Assembly (NCBI GenBank): GCA_025056835.1
Contig: JANWVS010000137.1
Coordinates: 1 to 6,313, forward strand
Reading direction: 5' to 3'
DNA from: Gemmataceae bacterium
GTDB taxonomy: Bacteria; Planctomycetota; Planctomycetia; Gemmatales; Gemmataceae
Length of the DNA: 6,313 bases
Below, in pieces: positions 1 through 5,399 of the stretch. Numbering within the stretch: position 1 is the first letter of the stretch; each line of letters begins with the position of its first letter. The translations under genes and the position numbers were made by a program. Below the pieces are notes generated by a model. That model was not told the DNA's origin, ran no database searches, and saw only the letters and a list, made by a program, of their open reading frames with translations.

Positions 1-1440
1 CAGGCCGATGGCCAGGGTCGTTACGCCCAGGCGCCGCCAACGCGAGGACGCGCGACTCAATGCTTGCCACGAGGCGCTGGCCATGATCGCCAGGAACAGC
101 AGAGCGACGTACGTGTAATACGAGTTGGAACACAAGACAAAGCGGCTGGGGCGCAGATTCATGCGGCCGAGCACGGTAATCGATAAATAGAGGCCATACA
201 ATGCCGCGGTCAGCAGCAGCACCGGCGCGACGGGATGGCGCAGCGACGTTCGCCAGCGCCACAGGCCGGCGACAGTCAGGCCGACAAATGCCGCTGCCGT
301 CAGATAAGAGACCAGCAGCTTCGCGTTGGGCCGCACATACTTGACCCAGCCGTACACCGGCTCTTGGATGTGAATGCGTTCTCCCTGGTACCACCAGCCG
401 GTTGCCGAGGGAAAAAACGGTTGCACCGACGTAAAGGCAATGAATCGGCCGGAATGTTCGAGTGTGTCGAACGACAGGGCTTTGGCAGCGATCTGTTCGG
501 GAAGGCCTTCCTCGGCAAAGCGCTCGCGGTGGATGTGTCGGTCCCAGCGGTTGACGGCCTGATAGATCGGCAAAATGGCAGCAAAGCAGGCGAACGTCAC
601 CGCGGCCGCCGGCCAAGCTCTCGGCCGGACATTGGCCCCGAAGCCGCCGACGTCGTCGGTGGCGACCCGCGCTACCGCCGGCTTGATCCACCAGCCGAAT
701 TGCCTGCCAGCCAGCACCAGCCCCACCAGCACCGCGAAGAATTGGCCCAACTCGTAGGTAAACGCCGCCAACGCCAAGACCACCCAAAGGACCGCCAACT
801 GCAGACCGTCAGCGCGCCGCGACGCCGGGGCACACGACCCAAGCCGCAACAACATCAGCAAGGCCGTCAGGACCAACGCCAAAAACAACAAGTACCCGTG
901 CAGATGCGCCCACACCACCAGTTCCATGCTGGCGAAGTTTAGAGCGAAAAAGGCCGTTACGGCGTGCGGCAAGACCTGCCAAGCCCGCGTGTTGCACGGC
1001 GGCTGCTCGATCTTCGGCGCCGCAAGCGGAGGATGGCTTGCGGGAGTGCCGGCTTCGCTGCCCAGACGGTGGACCCGCCGGAGTAGGACGAACAGTAACA
1101 CGACGACCGTGCCGTGCAAGACCAGACCCACAGCCTGGCTGGGCCAGAAATTATTGCCGAACAGATGCTTCTCGATCGCCAGCAACGTAAACAAGACGGG
1201 ACGAAAGAGATCGACGTCGCCCGGACCGACGACGCGGACGCGGTTGTAGGAATACGATTCGGTCCACAGTTCGCCGAACGAGCGGCACAGGCGCGTGTCG
1301 AGCAAATAGGCCCACTGGTCCGCCCGAGGGACATGGTCGAGCGATGGCCAATAAGCGATGCCGACGGCCAACAACAGACCACCGAGAAAGAGCGCGTCGC
1401 GCCGGCAGCATCGTCGGACGATTGCAACCACCCAGCCCAT
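1..1440 (-). CDS. Polytopic membrane protein, GT-C glycosyltransferase-like (C-terminus outside window)
   Basis: This frame is open for all 480 codons from an ATG at 1440 to the left edge, with no stop, so the protein is truncated by the window. The first in-frame stop upstream is at 1489-1491 and no other ATG or GTG lies between. AAGGAAG sits 4 bases before the ATG as a ribosome binding site. The protein has a basic N-terminus and about nine to eleven hydrophobic segments, near residues 15-31, 101-121, 160-178, 180-201, 214-245, 277-297, 376-393, 404-424, 439-460 and 471 onward. After the first segment comes an acidic loop (RADQW, D41), then FRPVLF (79-84) and a LFGNNFWPSQ stretch (93-102) leading into the second segment. 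Acidic loop residues after the first helix, an R-P turn and an 'lfG.n' motif are typical of GT-C enzymes that move sugars from polyprenyl-phosphate donors. Residues 298-375 form a long non-membrane loop. The glycosyltransferase role is inference; a membrane protein of unknown function is the safe reading. Confidence 0.75.
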   Translation of the reverse strand, partial: MGWVVAIVRRCCRRDALFLGGLLLAVGIAYWPSLDHVPRADQWAYLLDTRLCRSFGELWTESYSYNRVRVVGPGDVDLFRPVLFTLLAIEKHLFGNNFWPSQAVGLVLHGTVVVLLFVLLRRVHRLGSEAGTPASHPPLAAPKIEQPPCNTRAWQVLPHAVTAFFALNFASMELVVWAHLHGYLLFLALVLTALLMLLRLGSCAPASRRADGLQLAVLWVVLALAAFTYELGQFFAVLVGLVLAGRQFGWWIKPAVARVATDDVGGFGANVRPRAWPAAAVTFACFAAILPIYQAVNRWDRHIHRERFAEEGLPEQIAAKALSFDTLEHSGRFIAFTSVQPFFPSATGWWYQGERIHIQEPVYGWVKYVRPNAKLLVSYLTAAAFVGLTVAGLWRWRTSLRHPVAPVLLLTAALYGLYLSITVLGRMNLRPSRFVLCSNSYYTYVALLFLAIMASASWQALSRASSRWRRLGVTTLAIGL

Positions 1441-1487
1441 GTCGCTTCCTTGCCATGGCCTGATCAACGGCGTCGGCGCCGCGGCTT

Positions 1488-1517
1488 GTTATACTGCAAA
1501 CAAGAAGCATCGATCAA
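1488..1517 (-). promoter_or_regulatory. Candidate sigma70-like promoter for the GT-C-like gene
   Basis: Read leftward, TTGATC (1517-1512, 4 of 6 to TTGACA), an 18-base spacer and TATAAC (1493-1488, 5 of 6 to TATAAT) end about 47 bases before the ATG at 1440. It lies in the gap after the upstream gene's stop, the expected place. This is a pattern match only, and planctomycete promoters often diverge from the E. coli consensus. Confidence 0.35.
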
Positions 1518-1532
1518 GCCGGACCGACGGCT

Positions 1533-1557
1533 GCCGTCCTGCCCCAGGCAGGGCGGT
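1533..1557. other. Strong short hairpin in the 1441-1725 gap
   Basis: CCTGCC (1538-1543), loop CCA, GGCAGG (1547-1552) form a perfect 6-bp stem. It extends outward to about 11 bp (1533-1537 with 1553-1557) with two G-T wobbles. Neither side has a T-run, so it is not a textbook intrinsic terminator. It lies between the end of the secreted-protein gene (1726) and the candidate promoter of the next gene (1517), where a terminator would be expected. A second small hairpin, TCGGTT-GTA-AACCGA, is at 1583-1597. A third, GCCGC/GCGGC (1627-1631 with 1641-1645), is followed on the minus strand by T5 after an 11-base gap (1615-1611). Nothing else is seen in 1441-1725. Confidence 0.3.
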
Positions 1558-1725
1558 TCGATGGTGCCACAAGTCTTTTGCGTCGGTTGTAAACCGATCC
1601 GGCGTGTTGGAAAAATGACGACTTGCGCCGCAATGGGCTGGCGGCCCTGGCTAGACCGTCGCCGTCGCGCAAACCGGTCCGCCGGCAATGTCCAGCGACT
1701 GTGGAGACTGAAGAGCGATGATCGG

Positions 1726-2520
1726 TTACTTCTTGGTGGACAACACCTTGAGCAGTTCCGCTGCCGAGAGCGTGCCCTTGCCATCTTTCAAGCTTTGGGC
1801 CACGGCTTGTTGGACGAGTTCCTTGACCTGCGGCTCTGCGATCTTGACCCCGCTGCGCAACAGGTTCTTCACGTCGTTGCGCAGTTTCTCGTCGCCGATG
1901 ATTGGGCCGTTGCGACCGCGAATGTCGACGAGATCGAGCGAAAGGTCCGTGACCTTCGGCGTCACTTGCACTTCCGGCGGAATCTTTTTGAGATTCAGTT
2001 CGACGCCCACATCGCAGCCGACTTCCAAACGAACATGGGCATCGGTTTCGACGCCCACGCCGATCAGCAACAATCCCTTTTGCCATTGCTGCCATTCGCC
2101 GTCGGCGCGTAGTTGCACGTCGGCATCGAGTACGAGGCGGTAGGTTTTGGCGTCGATCGGTTTGAAATCCTTGACCGCAATCTTGATGTCCCTGGCTGGG
2201 TCGTCGAGTTGCAGTTTCAGACGTTTCCAGGCACCGTGCGGCAACACCACCCTATCGCCGTCTTTCAAATACGTGCGGAGGTTCGGCAACGGCAACCGTT
2301 GGTTGCCGAGCGGGATCGTCTCGCCCCAGCCGTCACGATGTTCGAGTTGCTTCGGCGTACGGCTGATGACGAAGCCGTGGACGAGCTTGGAAAACTCGGC
2401 AAACTCCGTGGCGCTGTTCTTGACGGAAGGACGCGGGGATTGCAGGGGCTTGGGGTCGTCGCCGGCAGCCGCGAGGGCGGCCAACGTCGCGAACACCACG
2501 GCCGAAGGCATCGTGCGCAT
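1726..2520 (-). CDS. Secreted protein of unknown function
   Basis: A 264-residue protein. The start is well supported: GGAGGAGG lies a few bases before the ATG at 2520. The N-terminus (M1-R2, then a hydrophobic run at 5-19 rich in Ala, Val and Leu) is a signal peptide with a probable cut near A19/G20, so the mature protein should be exported. The middle (about 100-210) alternates hydrophobic and charged residues in short beta-strand-like stretches: DIKIAVKDF, YRLVLDADVQL, LLLIGVGVETDAHVRLEVG, VGVELNLKKI, VTDLSLDLVDI. The last 50 residues look helical and charged and end in STKK. There are no cysteine pairs, lipobox or catalytic motif that I recognise. The beta-rich body with a helical end could suit a lipid-binding or periplasmic scaffold protein, but that is a guess. 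It is the second leftward gene after the DUF4177-like gene, 68 bases behind it. I do not recognise a named family. Confidence 0.8.
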   Translation of the reverse strand: MRTMPSAVVFATLAALAAAGDDPKPLQSPRPSVKNSATEFAEFSKLVHGFVISRTPKQLEHRDGWGETIPLGNQRLPLPNLRTYLKDGDRVVLPHGAWKRLKLQLDDPARDIKIAVKDFKPIDAKTYRLVLDADVQLRADGEWQQWQKGLLLIGVGVETDAHVRLEVGCDVGVELNLKKIPPEVQVTPKVTDLSLDLVDIRGRNGPIIGDEKLRNDVKNLLRSGVKIAEPQVKELVQQAVAQSLKDGKGTLSAAELLKVLSTKK

Positions 2521-2550
2521 GGTTCCTCCTCCACTCTAAGAACCATGCTC

Positions 2551-2578
2551 ATTATACGGACCGCCGACCTCGCCGTAT
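2551..2578 (-). promoter_or_regulatory. Candidate -10 element overlapped by an inverted repeat
   Basis: Read leftward, a perfect TATAAT (2556-2551) sits about 30 bases upstream of the ATG at 2520. No good -35 is seen at 16-18 bases. A perfect 6-bp inverted repeat, ATACGG (2554-2559) and CCGTAT (2573-2578) with a 13-base loop, overlaps the -10. It could be an operator or a weak hairpin at the end of the upstream gene, whose stop is at 2591-2589. No T-run follows it. Confidence 0.35.
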
Positions 2579-2588
2579 GTCGCCGTCA

Positions 2589-2993
2589 TCACGCCAGCCA
2601 CCACCAGCCCAGCCCGACGGCCGCGGCCAGCATCACGGCAGCCGGCGTTGCACAGCCCGGCCCGCTGGCCTTGCTGACGGTGTCGTAAGGATTGCCTTCA
2701 TGGAGTTCGTCCTGCTTAGCGGCGTCGGCTGAGCGCTTGAATCGCATGCGGTGCTGGTCGAAGATTTCAACAAACGTCCAACCGTACATCGCTTGTTCTT
2801 GAATCACGCTCTCGACTTGCTCGCGCGTCTTGAAGGTGCCGCGCACGATCTTGAACTGCCAGTCGCCCCGCAAGTCATCTCGCGAATAGCCGGTCATGAT
2901 CTCTTCCTCTTCGGCGCGGCGGCGGCGTTCGATCTCGGCCTGATGTGCACCTGCCGCGGCCACGGCCCCAGTCGGCGCCGTCATCGGTTGCAT
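2589..2993 (-). CDS. DUF4177-like protein with C-terminal membrane anchor
   Basis: A 134-residue protein from the ATG at 2993. I prefer this start to the in-frame ATG at 3029, 12 codons upstream, for two reasons. AAGGAG (3007-3002) lies 8 bases before it, and a TATAAT at 3033-3028 overlaps the upstream ATG, which would then lie in the promoter. Residues 16-33 are a charged helix (EIERRRRAEEEEI). Residues 44-87 hold the core: W45-Q-F-K-I-V-R, a helix with EQVESVIQEQ, Y-G-W72-T-F-V-E, and R-M-R-F-K-R. This strand-helix-'GW.fVe' pattern followed by a basic strand resembles the small DUF4177 domain. Residues 115-134 are a hydrophobic stretch ending in GWWWLA, so the protein probably hangs from the inner membrane with its domain in the cytoplasm. 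Function unknown; the DUF4177 match is by eye. It is the first leftward gene, divergent from ybeY. Confidence 0.72.
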   Translation of the reverse strand: MQPMTAPTGAVAAAGAHQAEIERRRRAEEEEIMTGYSRDDLRGDWQFKIVRGTFKTREQVESVIQEQAMYGWTFVEIFDQHRMRFKRSADAAKQDELHEGNPYDTVSKASGPGCATPAAVMLAAAVGLGWWWLA

Positions 2994-3027
2994 GAGTTGC
3001 ACTCCTTCGATGGCGGGAACGTCGGGC

Positions 3028-3077
3028 ATTATAGGTCATTGCTGCGCGATTTCCAGCGCTCCAAGCGGCGGTACAAT
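3028..3077. promoter_or_regulatory. Candidate divergent promoter pair sharing one -35 hexamer
   Basis: Leftward: TGGAAA (3055-3050), a 16-base spacer and TATAAT (3033-3028, perfect consensus). This would start RNA near 3020 and give a leader of about 27 bases with AAGGAG before the ATG at 2993. Rightward: TTTCCA (3050-3055), a 16-base spacer and TACAAT (3072-3077, 5 of 6). This would start RNA close to the ybeY ATG at 3084. Both directions use the same six bases as the -35 element, each matching 4 of 6. The leftward half is the stronger. The -35 matches are weak, so the geometry may be chance. Confidence 0.4.
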
Positions 3078-3083
3078 GAGCCG

Positions 3084-3530
3084 ATGAGCAAGATTAGTAT
3101 TGCCGTTCCGCAATCCATCGTGGCCATCGACCGCGGCCGGATGCGGGCCGTGGTGCGGGCCGTGCTCGAAGGCGAAGGCTGCCGCGCTTATGATATCAGC
3201 CTGGCTTTTGTGGACAACCCAACGATTCACCAGCTCAATCGCCGCTATCTCCAGCACGACGCGCCGACAGACGTCCTGAGTTTCCCCCTGAGCGAGCCTG
3301 GAGCGGCCAAGCTCGTTGGGGAATTGGTCATCGGCGCGGAGGTAGCGCAATCCGAAGCGGCCCAGCGCGGTCACGGCGTCGACGTGGAGTTGGCGCTTTA
3401 CGTCATTCATGGATTATTGCACCTGTGCGGCTACGATGACCAATCTCCAGCGGCGGCCAGGAAAATGCGGCAACGCGAACGGCACTACTTGGCGGTGCTG
3501 GGCTTGCCCGACATTGTGGAAGAACCTTGA
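3084..3530 (+). CDS. ybeY: Endoribonuclease YbeY (rRNA maturation factor)
   Basis: YbeY is a metal-dependent single-strand endoribonuclease acting in 16S rRNA 3' end maturation and ribosome quality control in the cytoplasm. The 148-residue length fits the family. Key motifs are visible: LNRRYLQHDAPTDVLSFPL (51-69), GELVIGAEVA (79-88) and the metal site HGLLHLCGYDD (109-119). The usual motif is HGxLHLxGYDH with three His; here the ligands would be H109, H113 and D119. The Arg commonly found after the Tyr of 'LN..YR..D' is Leu56. As I recall, Bacteroidetes YbeY proteins carry a similar 'LCGxxD' form, so this looks like a natural subclass rather than a broken gene. The start at 3084 gives a normal YbeY N-terminus; the frame stays open further upstream but that part only shadows the minus-strand gene. 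No clear Shine-Dalgarno precedes the ATG, and a -10-like TACAAT lies 6 bases before it, so the mRNA may be leaderless. Confidence 0.93.
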   Translation: MSKISIAVPQSIVAIDRGRMRAVVRAVLEGEGCRAYDISLAFVDNPTIHQLNRRYLQHDAPTDVLSFPLSEPGAAKLVGELVIGAEVAQSEAAQRGHGVDVELALYVIHGLLHLCGYDDQSPAAARKMRQRERHYLAVLGLPDIVEEP

Positions 3531-3564
3531 CCGCTGTACGCCGCTTTTCCTTGGCCGTTCGGTG

Positions 3565-3612
3565 GACCGACCTGCATCTCGGTTCAATTCCGGTCTTGAC
3601 CCGCGGTCGGTC
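3565..3612. repeat. Inverted repeat GACCGACC / GGTCGGTC downstream of ybeY
   Basis: A perfect 8-bp inverted repeat (3565-3572 with 3605-3612) spans a 32-base loop, which itself contains CGG-TTCAATT-CCG. It starts 35 bases after the ybeY stop and its right arm overlaps the candidate promoter at 3596-3623. No T-run follows, so a Rho-independent terminator is not shown. Confidence 0.35.
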
Positions 3613-3623
3613 GGCGGTATAGT
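3596..3623 (+). promoter_or_regulatory. Candidate sigma70-like promoter for the bamD-lptE-folP genes
   Basis: TTGACC (3596-3601, 5 of 6), a 16-base spacer and TATAGT (3618-3623, 5 of 6) make the best rightward promoter match in the window. The predicted start near 3630 would give a leader of about 245 bases before the GTG at 3876. It could instead serve the small ORF at 3684 or a non-coding RNA. Confidence 0.45.
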
Positions 3624-3624
3624 T

Positions 3625-3677
3625 CGGCTCCGCAAAACTTCGGGAACTTTCGACGTGCTGACCGAAGAGCGGAGCCG
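3625..3677. repeat. Nested inverted repeat (9 bp + 6 bp)
   Basis: CGGCTCCGC (3625-3633) pairs with GCGGAGCCG (3669-3677). Inside it, CTTCGG (3638-3643) pairs with CCGAAG (3662-3667). The loop is 18 bases, with AAAA against a single A between the two stems. All 15 pairs are Watson-Crick. No T-run is present on either side. The predicted RNA start near 3630 falls inside the left arm, so an RNA from that promoter would carry only part of the outer stem, while readthrough RNA from ybeY would carry all of it. Confidence 0.5.
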
Positions 3678-3683
3678 GCGCTG

Positions 3684-3827
3684 ATGACGCGATCGGCGTC
3701 GAGCGAGCAGGCAAATGGATGTCGGTTTTGGGGTGGCCGTGCGAGAGGGGCGACGGCCGACCCGTCAACCTCGCCGCGACTCCTCGCGCTCAAGGTTGCG
3801 AGGCATCGTGCGACTGCTGAAATCTAA
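3684..3827 (+). CDS. Possible small ORF (47 residues), weak
   Basis: ATG at 3684 to TAA at 3825-3827. GGAG (3671-3674) lies 9 bases before the ATG, inside the right arm of the nested inverted repeat. The product is rich in Ala, Arg, Ser and Thr with no signal peptide, membrane segment or motif I recognise. Third-position GC is moderate, which does not argue strongly for coding. It could be a leader peptide of the bamD-like gene, but chance in GC-rich DNA is the simpler explanation. Confidence 0.15.
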   Translation: MTRSASSEQANGCRFWGGRARGATADPSTSPRLLALKVARHRATAEI

Positions 3828-3832
3828 GGTGA

Positions 3833-3868
3833 CGACGCCGTCCGCGTCGGTTGCCTTCATTGGGGGAG
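3833..3868 (+). promoter_or_regulatory. Hairpin plus ribosome binding site ahead of the bamD-like gene
   Basis: CGACGC (3833-3838), a 5-base loop and GCGTCG (3844-3849) form a 6-bp stem. It is followed by GGGGGAG (3862-3868), whose GGAG is 7 bases before the GTG at 3876. The ribosome binding site fixes GTG as the start. The stem is close enough to influence ribosome access, but no switch is shown. Confidence 0.4.
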
Positions 3869-3875
3869 TTAGGCC

Positions 3876-5387
3876 GTGACCAAGGACGAATGCCTGAGCC
3901 AGGACATCGCGGCCCCGACCGCGGCCTTCGCCGCTCGAGCGCGGCGTCAACCGCCCCGGCTGTTGTGGTTGCCGCCGTTGGCGATTTGCCTGCTGACCGG
4001 CTGTGCCACGGCTTCATGGGATTGGCTGCCTTGGAGATCGAAAACGGCCCAGGCGCCGGCCACCGGACCCAAGGACAGCTTCGTGATGCGCGGCGACGAC
4101 CTCGAGCGGACCAGTGCTGCCGACAGCCCTTTCCAGGCTGAGCTTGATGCCGCCAAACGTCTGCTGCAAAACCAAGAGTACCGCCAGGCCGAGCGTGCCT
4201 TCCACAAGCTGGCCAACAACAAAAAAGCGCCGCTTAACCTGGTCGACGAAGCGTTGTTCCTCGAGGCCGAATGCCAGCGCTTGCAGAACAACTTGCGCGA
4301 TGCGGAGGGGACGTACCGCAAATACGTCAAGACGTACTATCGCACGGGCCAGTTTGTCGAATCGGCCAACCGCCGCTTGTTCGAGATCGCCAATTACTGG
4401 CTCGAAGATACCCGCAAGCAGATGCTCGCTTGGGAAGAGCAACGCGACGGCAAGCGGTTGTTCGTCCTGCCGACGGCGTACTTCCACGTTTCCAAGGACA
4501 AACCGTTCCTCGATATGGAAGGCCATGCCTTGCAGATCCTTGAAGAGCTGAGCCTCGCCGACATCAAAGGCGCGATTCGCACCGTCGACGGCGGTCCCAG
4601 CATCGGCGAACAAGCGCTGTTCTATCTGGCCACCGTCAAGTTCTTCCGCAAGGACTATCGCGAAGCCGATTCGTATTACTCCCAGTTGTACGAACGCTAT
4701 CCCAACAGCCCCATGGCCCCCAAGGCGATCAAGCAATCAATCATCTGCAAACAGATCATGAACGGCGGCACCGACTACGACACCCGCACGATTGAGGAAG
4801 CTCGTAAACTCATCGACCGCTACCAGACTGCTTATCCGGAATGGAACAAGGACCGCGAATGGTTGACGCGGCAGTTGGGCAGCGTTCACTTGCAACAAGC
4901 GGACCGCGACTTCAAAATTGCCGAATTCTATCGGCGGACGAGCCATCCCGGCTCCGCGTTCTTTTATTACGAACTGGTGAAGCGCCGCTATCCCAACACC
5001 GAATACGCACGCAAGGCCGAGGAACGCATGCGCGAATTGCGCGACGCAGCCGCCCGCGACCACGGCACGACGGTCACCACCAAGACGGTGACGGCGGAGG
5101 CGCCCAATGCGTTCACGCCGCCGGGCGGTTTGCCGCCGTTGGCCGCCGCACCCGACATTCCGGCTGCCCCGCCAAGCGGGACCATGCCGCCGAGCGCTGC
5201 CAGCGCTCCAAGCTCGATCCCGGCCGCGCAGCCGACGGCAGCCGCGCCCGCGCCGGTGCTGCCGCCGACCATCTTACCGCCCGGGCCGATCGCCGGGCCG
5301 GGAAACAGCCCCCCGCCGTCGATCCAAGAACCGGTGCCGATTGCCCCTAGTTCCGCCCCACGCCTGCTGCCGCCGGGCGGAATGTAA
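3876..5387 (+). CDS. bamD: BamD-like outer-membrane TPR lipoprotein with Pro/Ala-rich tail
   Basis: BamD is the lipoprotein partner of BamA in the complex that inserts beta-barrels into the outer membrane, working from the periplasmic face. This 503-residue protein starts at GTG. After a long 28-residue N-region comes a hydrophobic segment and a lipobox LTGC with C43 as the lipid-bearing residue. TPR-like helical pairs follow near 88-117 (QNQEYRQAERAFHKL), 123-152 (RDAEGTYRKYVKTY), 245-276 (RKDYREADSYYSQLYERYP) and 345-376 (GSAFFYYELVKRRYPNT). The spacing and the 'YPnt.yA..A..R...L' ending fit BamD. A stretch near 185-235 separates the first and second TPR pairs. From about 409 to the end the sequence is low-complexity, with 30 Pro in the last 90 residues. 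E. coli BamD has about 245 residues, so this one is about twice as long. The lptE-like gene follows after 12 bases, which supports an outer-membrane role. A generic TPR lipoprotein is the alternative. Confidence 0.75.
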   Translation: MTKDECLSQDIAAPTAAFAARARRQPPRLLWLPPLAICLLTGCATASWDWLPWRSKTAQAPATGPKDSFVMRGDDLERTSAADSPFQAELDAAKRLLQNQEYRQAERAFHKLANNKKAPLNLVDEALFLEAECQRLQNNLRDAEGTYRKYVKTYYRTGQFVESANRRLFEIANYWLEDTRKQMLAWEEQRDGKRLFVLPTAYFHVSKDKPFLDMEGHALQILEELSLADIKGAIRTVDGGPSIGEQALFYLATVKFFRKDYREADSYYSQLYERYPNSPMAPKAIKQSIICKQIMNGGTDYDTRTIEEARKLIDRYQTAYPEWNKDREWLTRQLGSVHLQQADRDFKIAEFYRRTSHPGSAFFYYELVKRRYPNTEYARKAEERMRELRDAAARDHGTTVTTKTVTAEAPNAFTPPGGLPPLAAAPDIPAAPPSGTMPPSAASAPSSIPAAQPTAAAPAPVLPPTILPPGPIAGPGNSPPPSIQEPVPIAPSSAPRLLPPGGM

Positions 5388-5399
5388 CCTCAGCAGCCA

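Larger units (their letters stand above)
3531..3875. other. 345-base structured gap between ybeY and the bamD-like gene
   Basis: No convincing gene is seen here. The gap holds an 8-bp inverted repeat (3565-3612), a sigma70-like promoter match (3596-3623), a nested 9+6-bp inverted repeat (3625-3677), a weak 47-codon ORF (3684-3827), a 6-bp repeat GGCCGT/ACGGCC (3735-3740 with 3753-3758) and a small hairpin (3833-3849) ahead of the bamD-like ribosome binding site. The most economical reading is the end of the ybeY transcript followed by the promoter and a leader of about 245 bases for the bamD-lptE-folP genes. A small RNA is possible but unsupported beyond these signals. Confidence 0.5.

Noticed and set aside
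235..942. Long rightward frame of 235 codons opposite the membrane protein
   Set aside because: It is antisense to a fully open 480-codon frame with clear membrane segments. Its product is Arg/Gln/His-rich with no domain, as expected of a shadow in GC-rich DNA.
1114..2112. Rightward frame of 332 codons across 1114-2112
   Set aside because: It spans the start of one leftward gene, an intergenic gap and the end of another. No ribosome site or family motif is seen, and the opposite strand has real genes.
2751..3083. Upstream extension of the ybeY frame by 111 codons
   Set aside because: This part is antisense to the DUF4177-like gene and has no YbeY features; the family N-terminus begins at 3084.
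3076..3087. Three-codon ORF whose stop overlaps the ybeY start codon
   Set aside because: ATG-AGC-CGA-TGA is too short to weigh, has no ribosome site, and such overlaps are common by chance.
3575..3601. TCGGTTCAATTCCGG resembling a tRNA T-arm
   Set aside because: No acceptor stem, D-arm or anticodon arm can be formed around it and no CCA end follows in place.
3643..3672. GGAACTT resembling a sigmaE -35 box upstream of outer-membrane genes
   Set aside because: The -35 match is exact, but no TCTGA-like or other ECF -10 sequence lies at 15-17 bases, and the box sits in the loop of the inverted repeat.
4014..4736. Leftward frame of 240 codons inside the bamD-like gene
   Set aside because: Antisense shadow; the sense strand carries the lipobox and TPR repeats.
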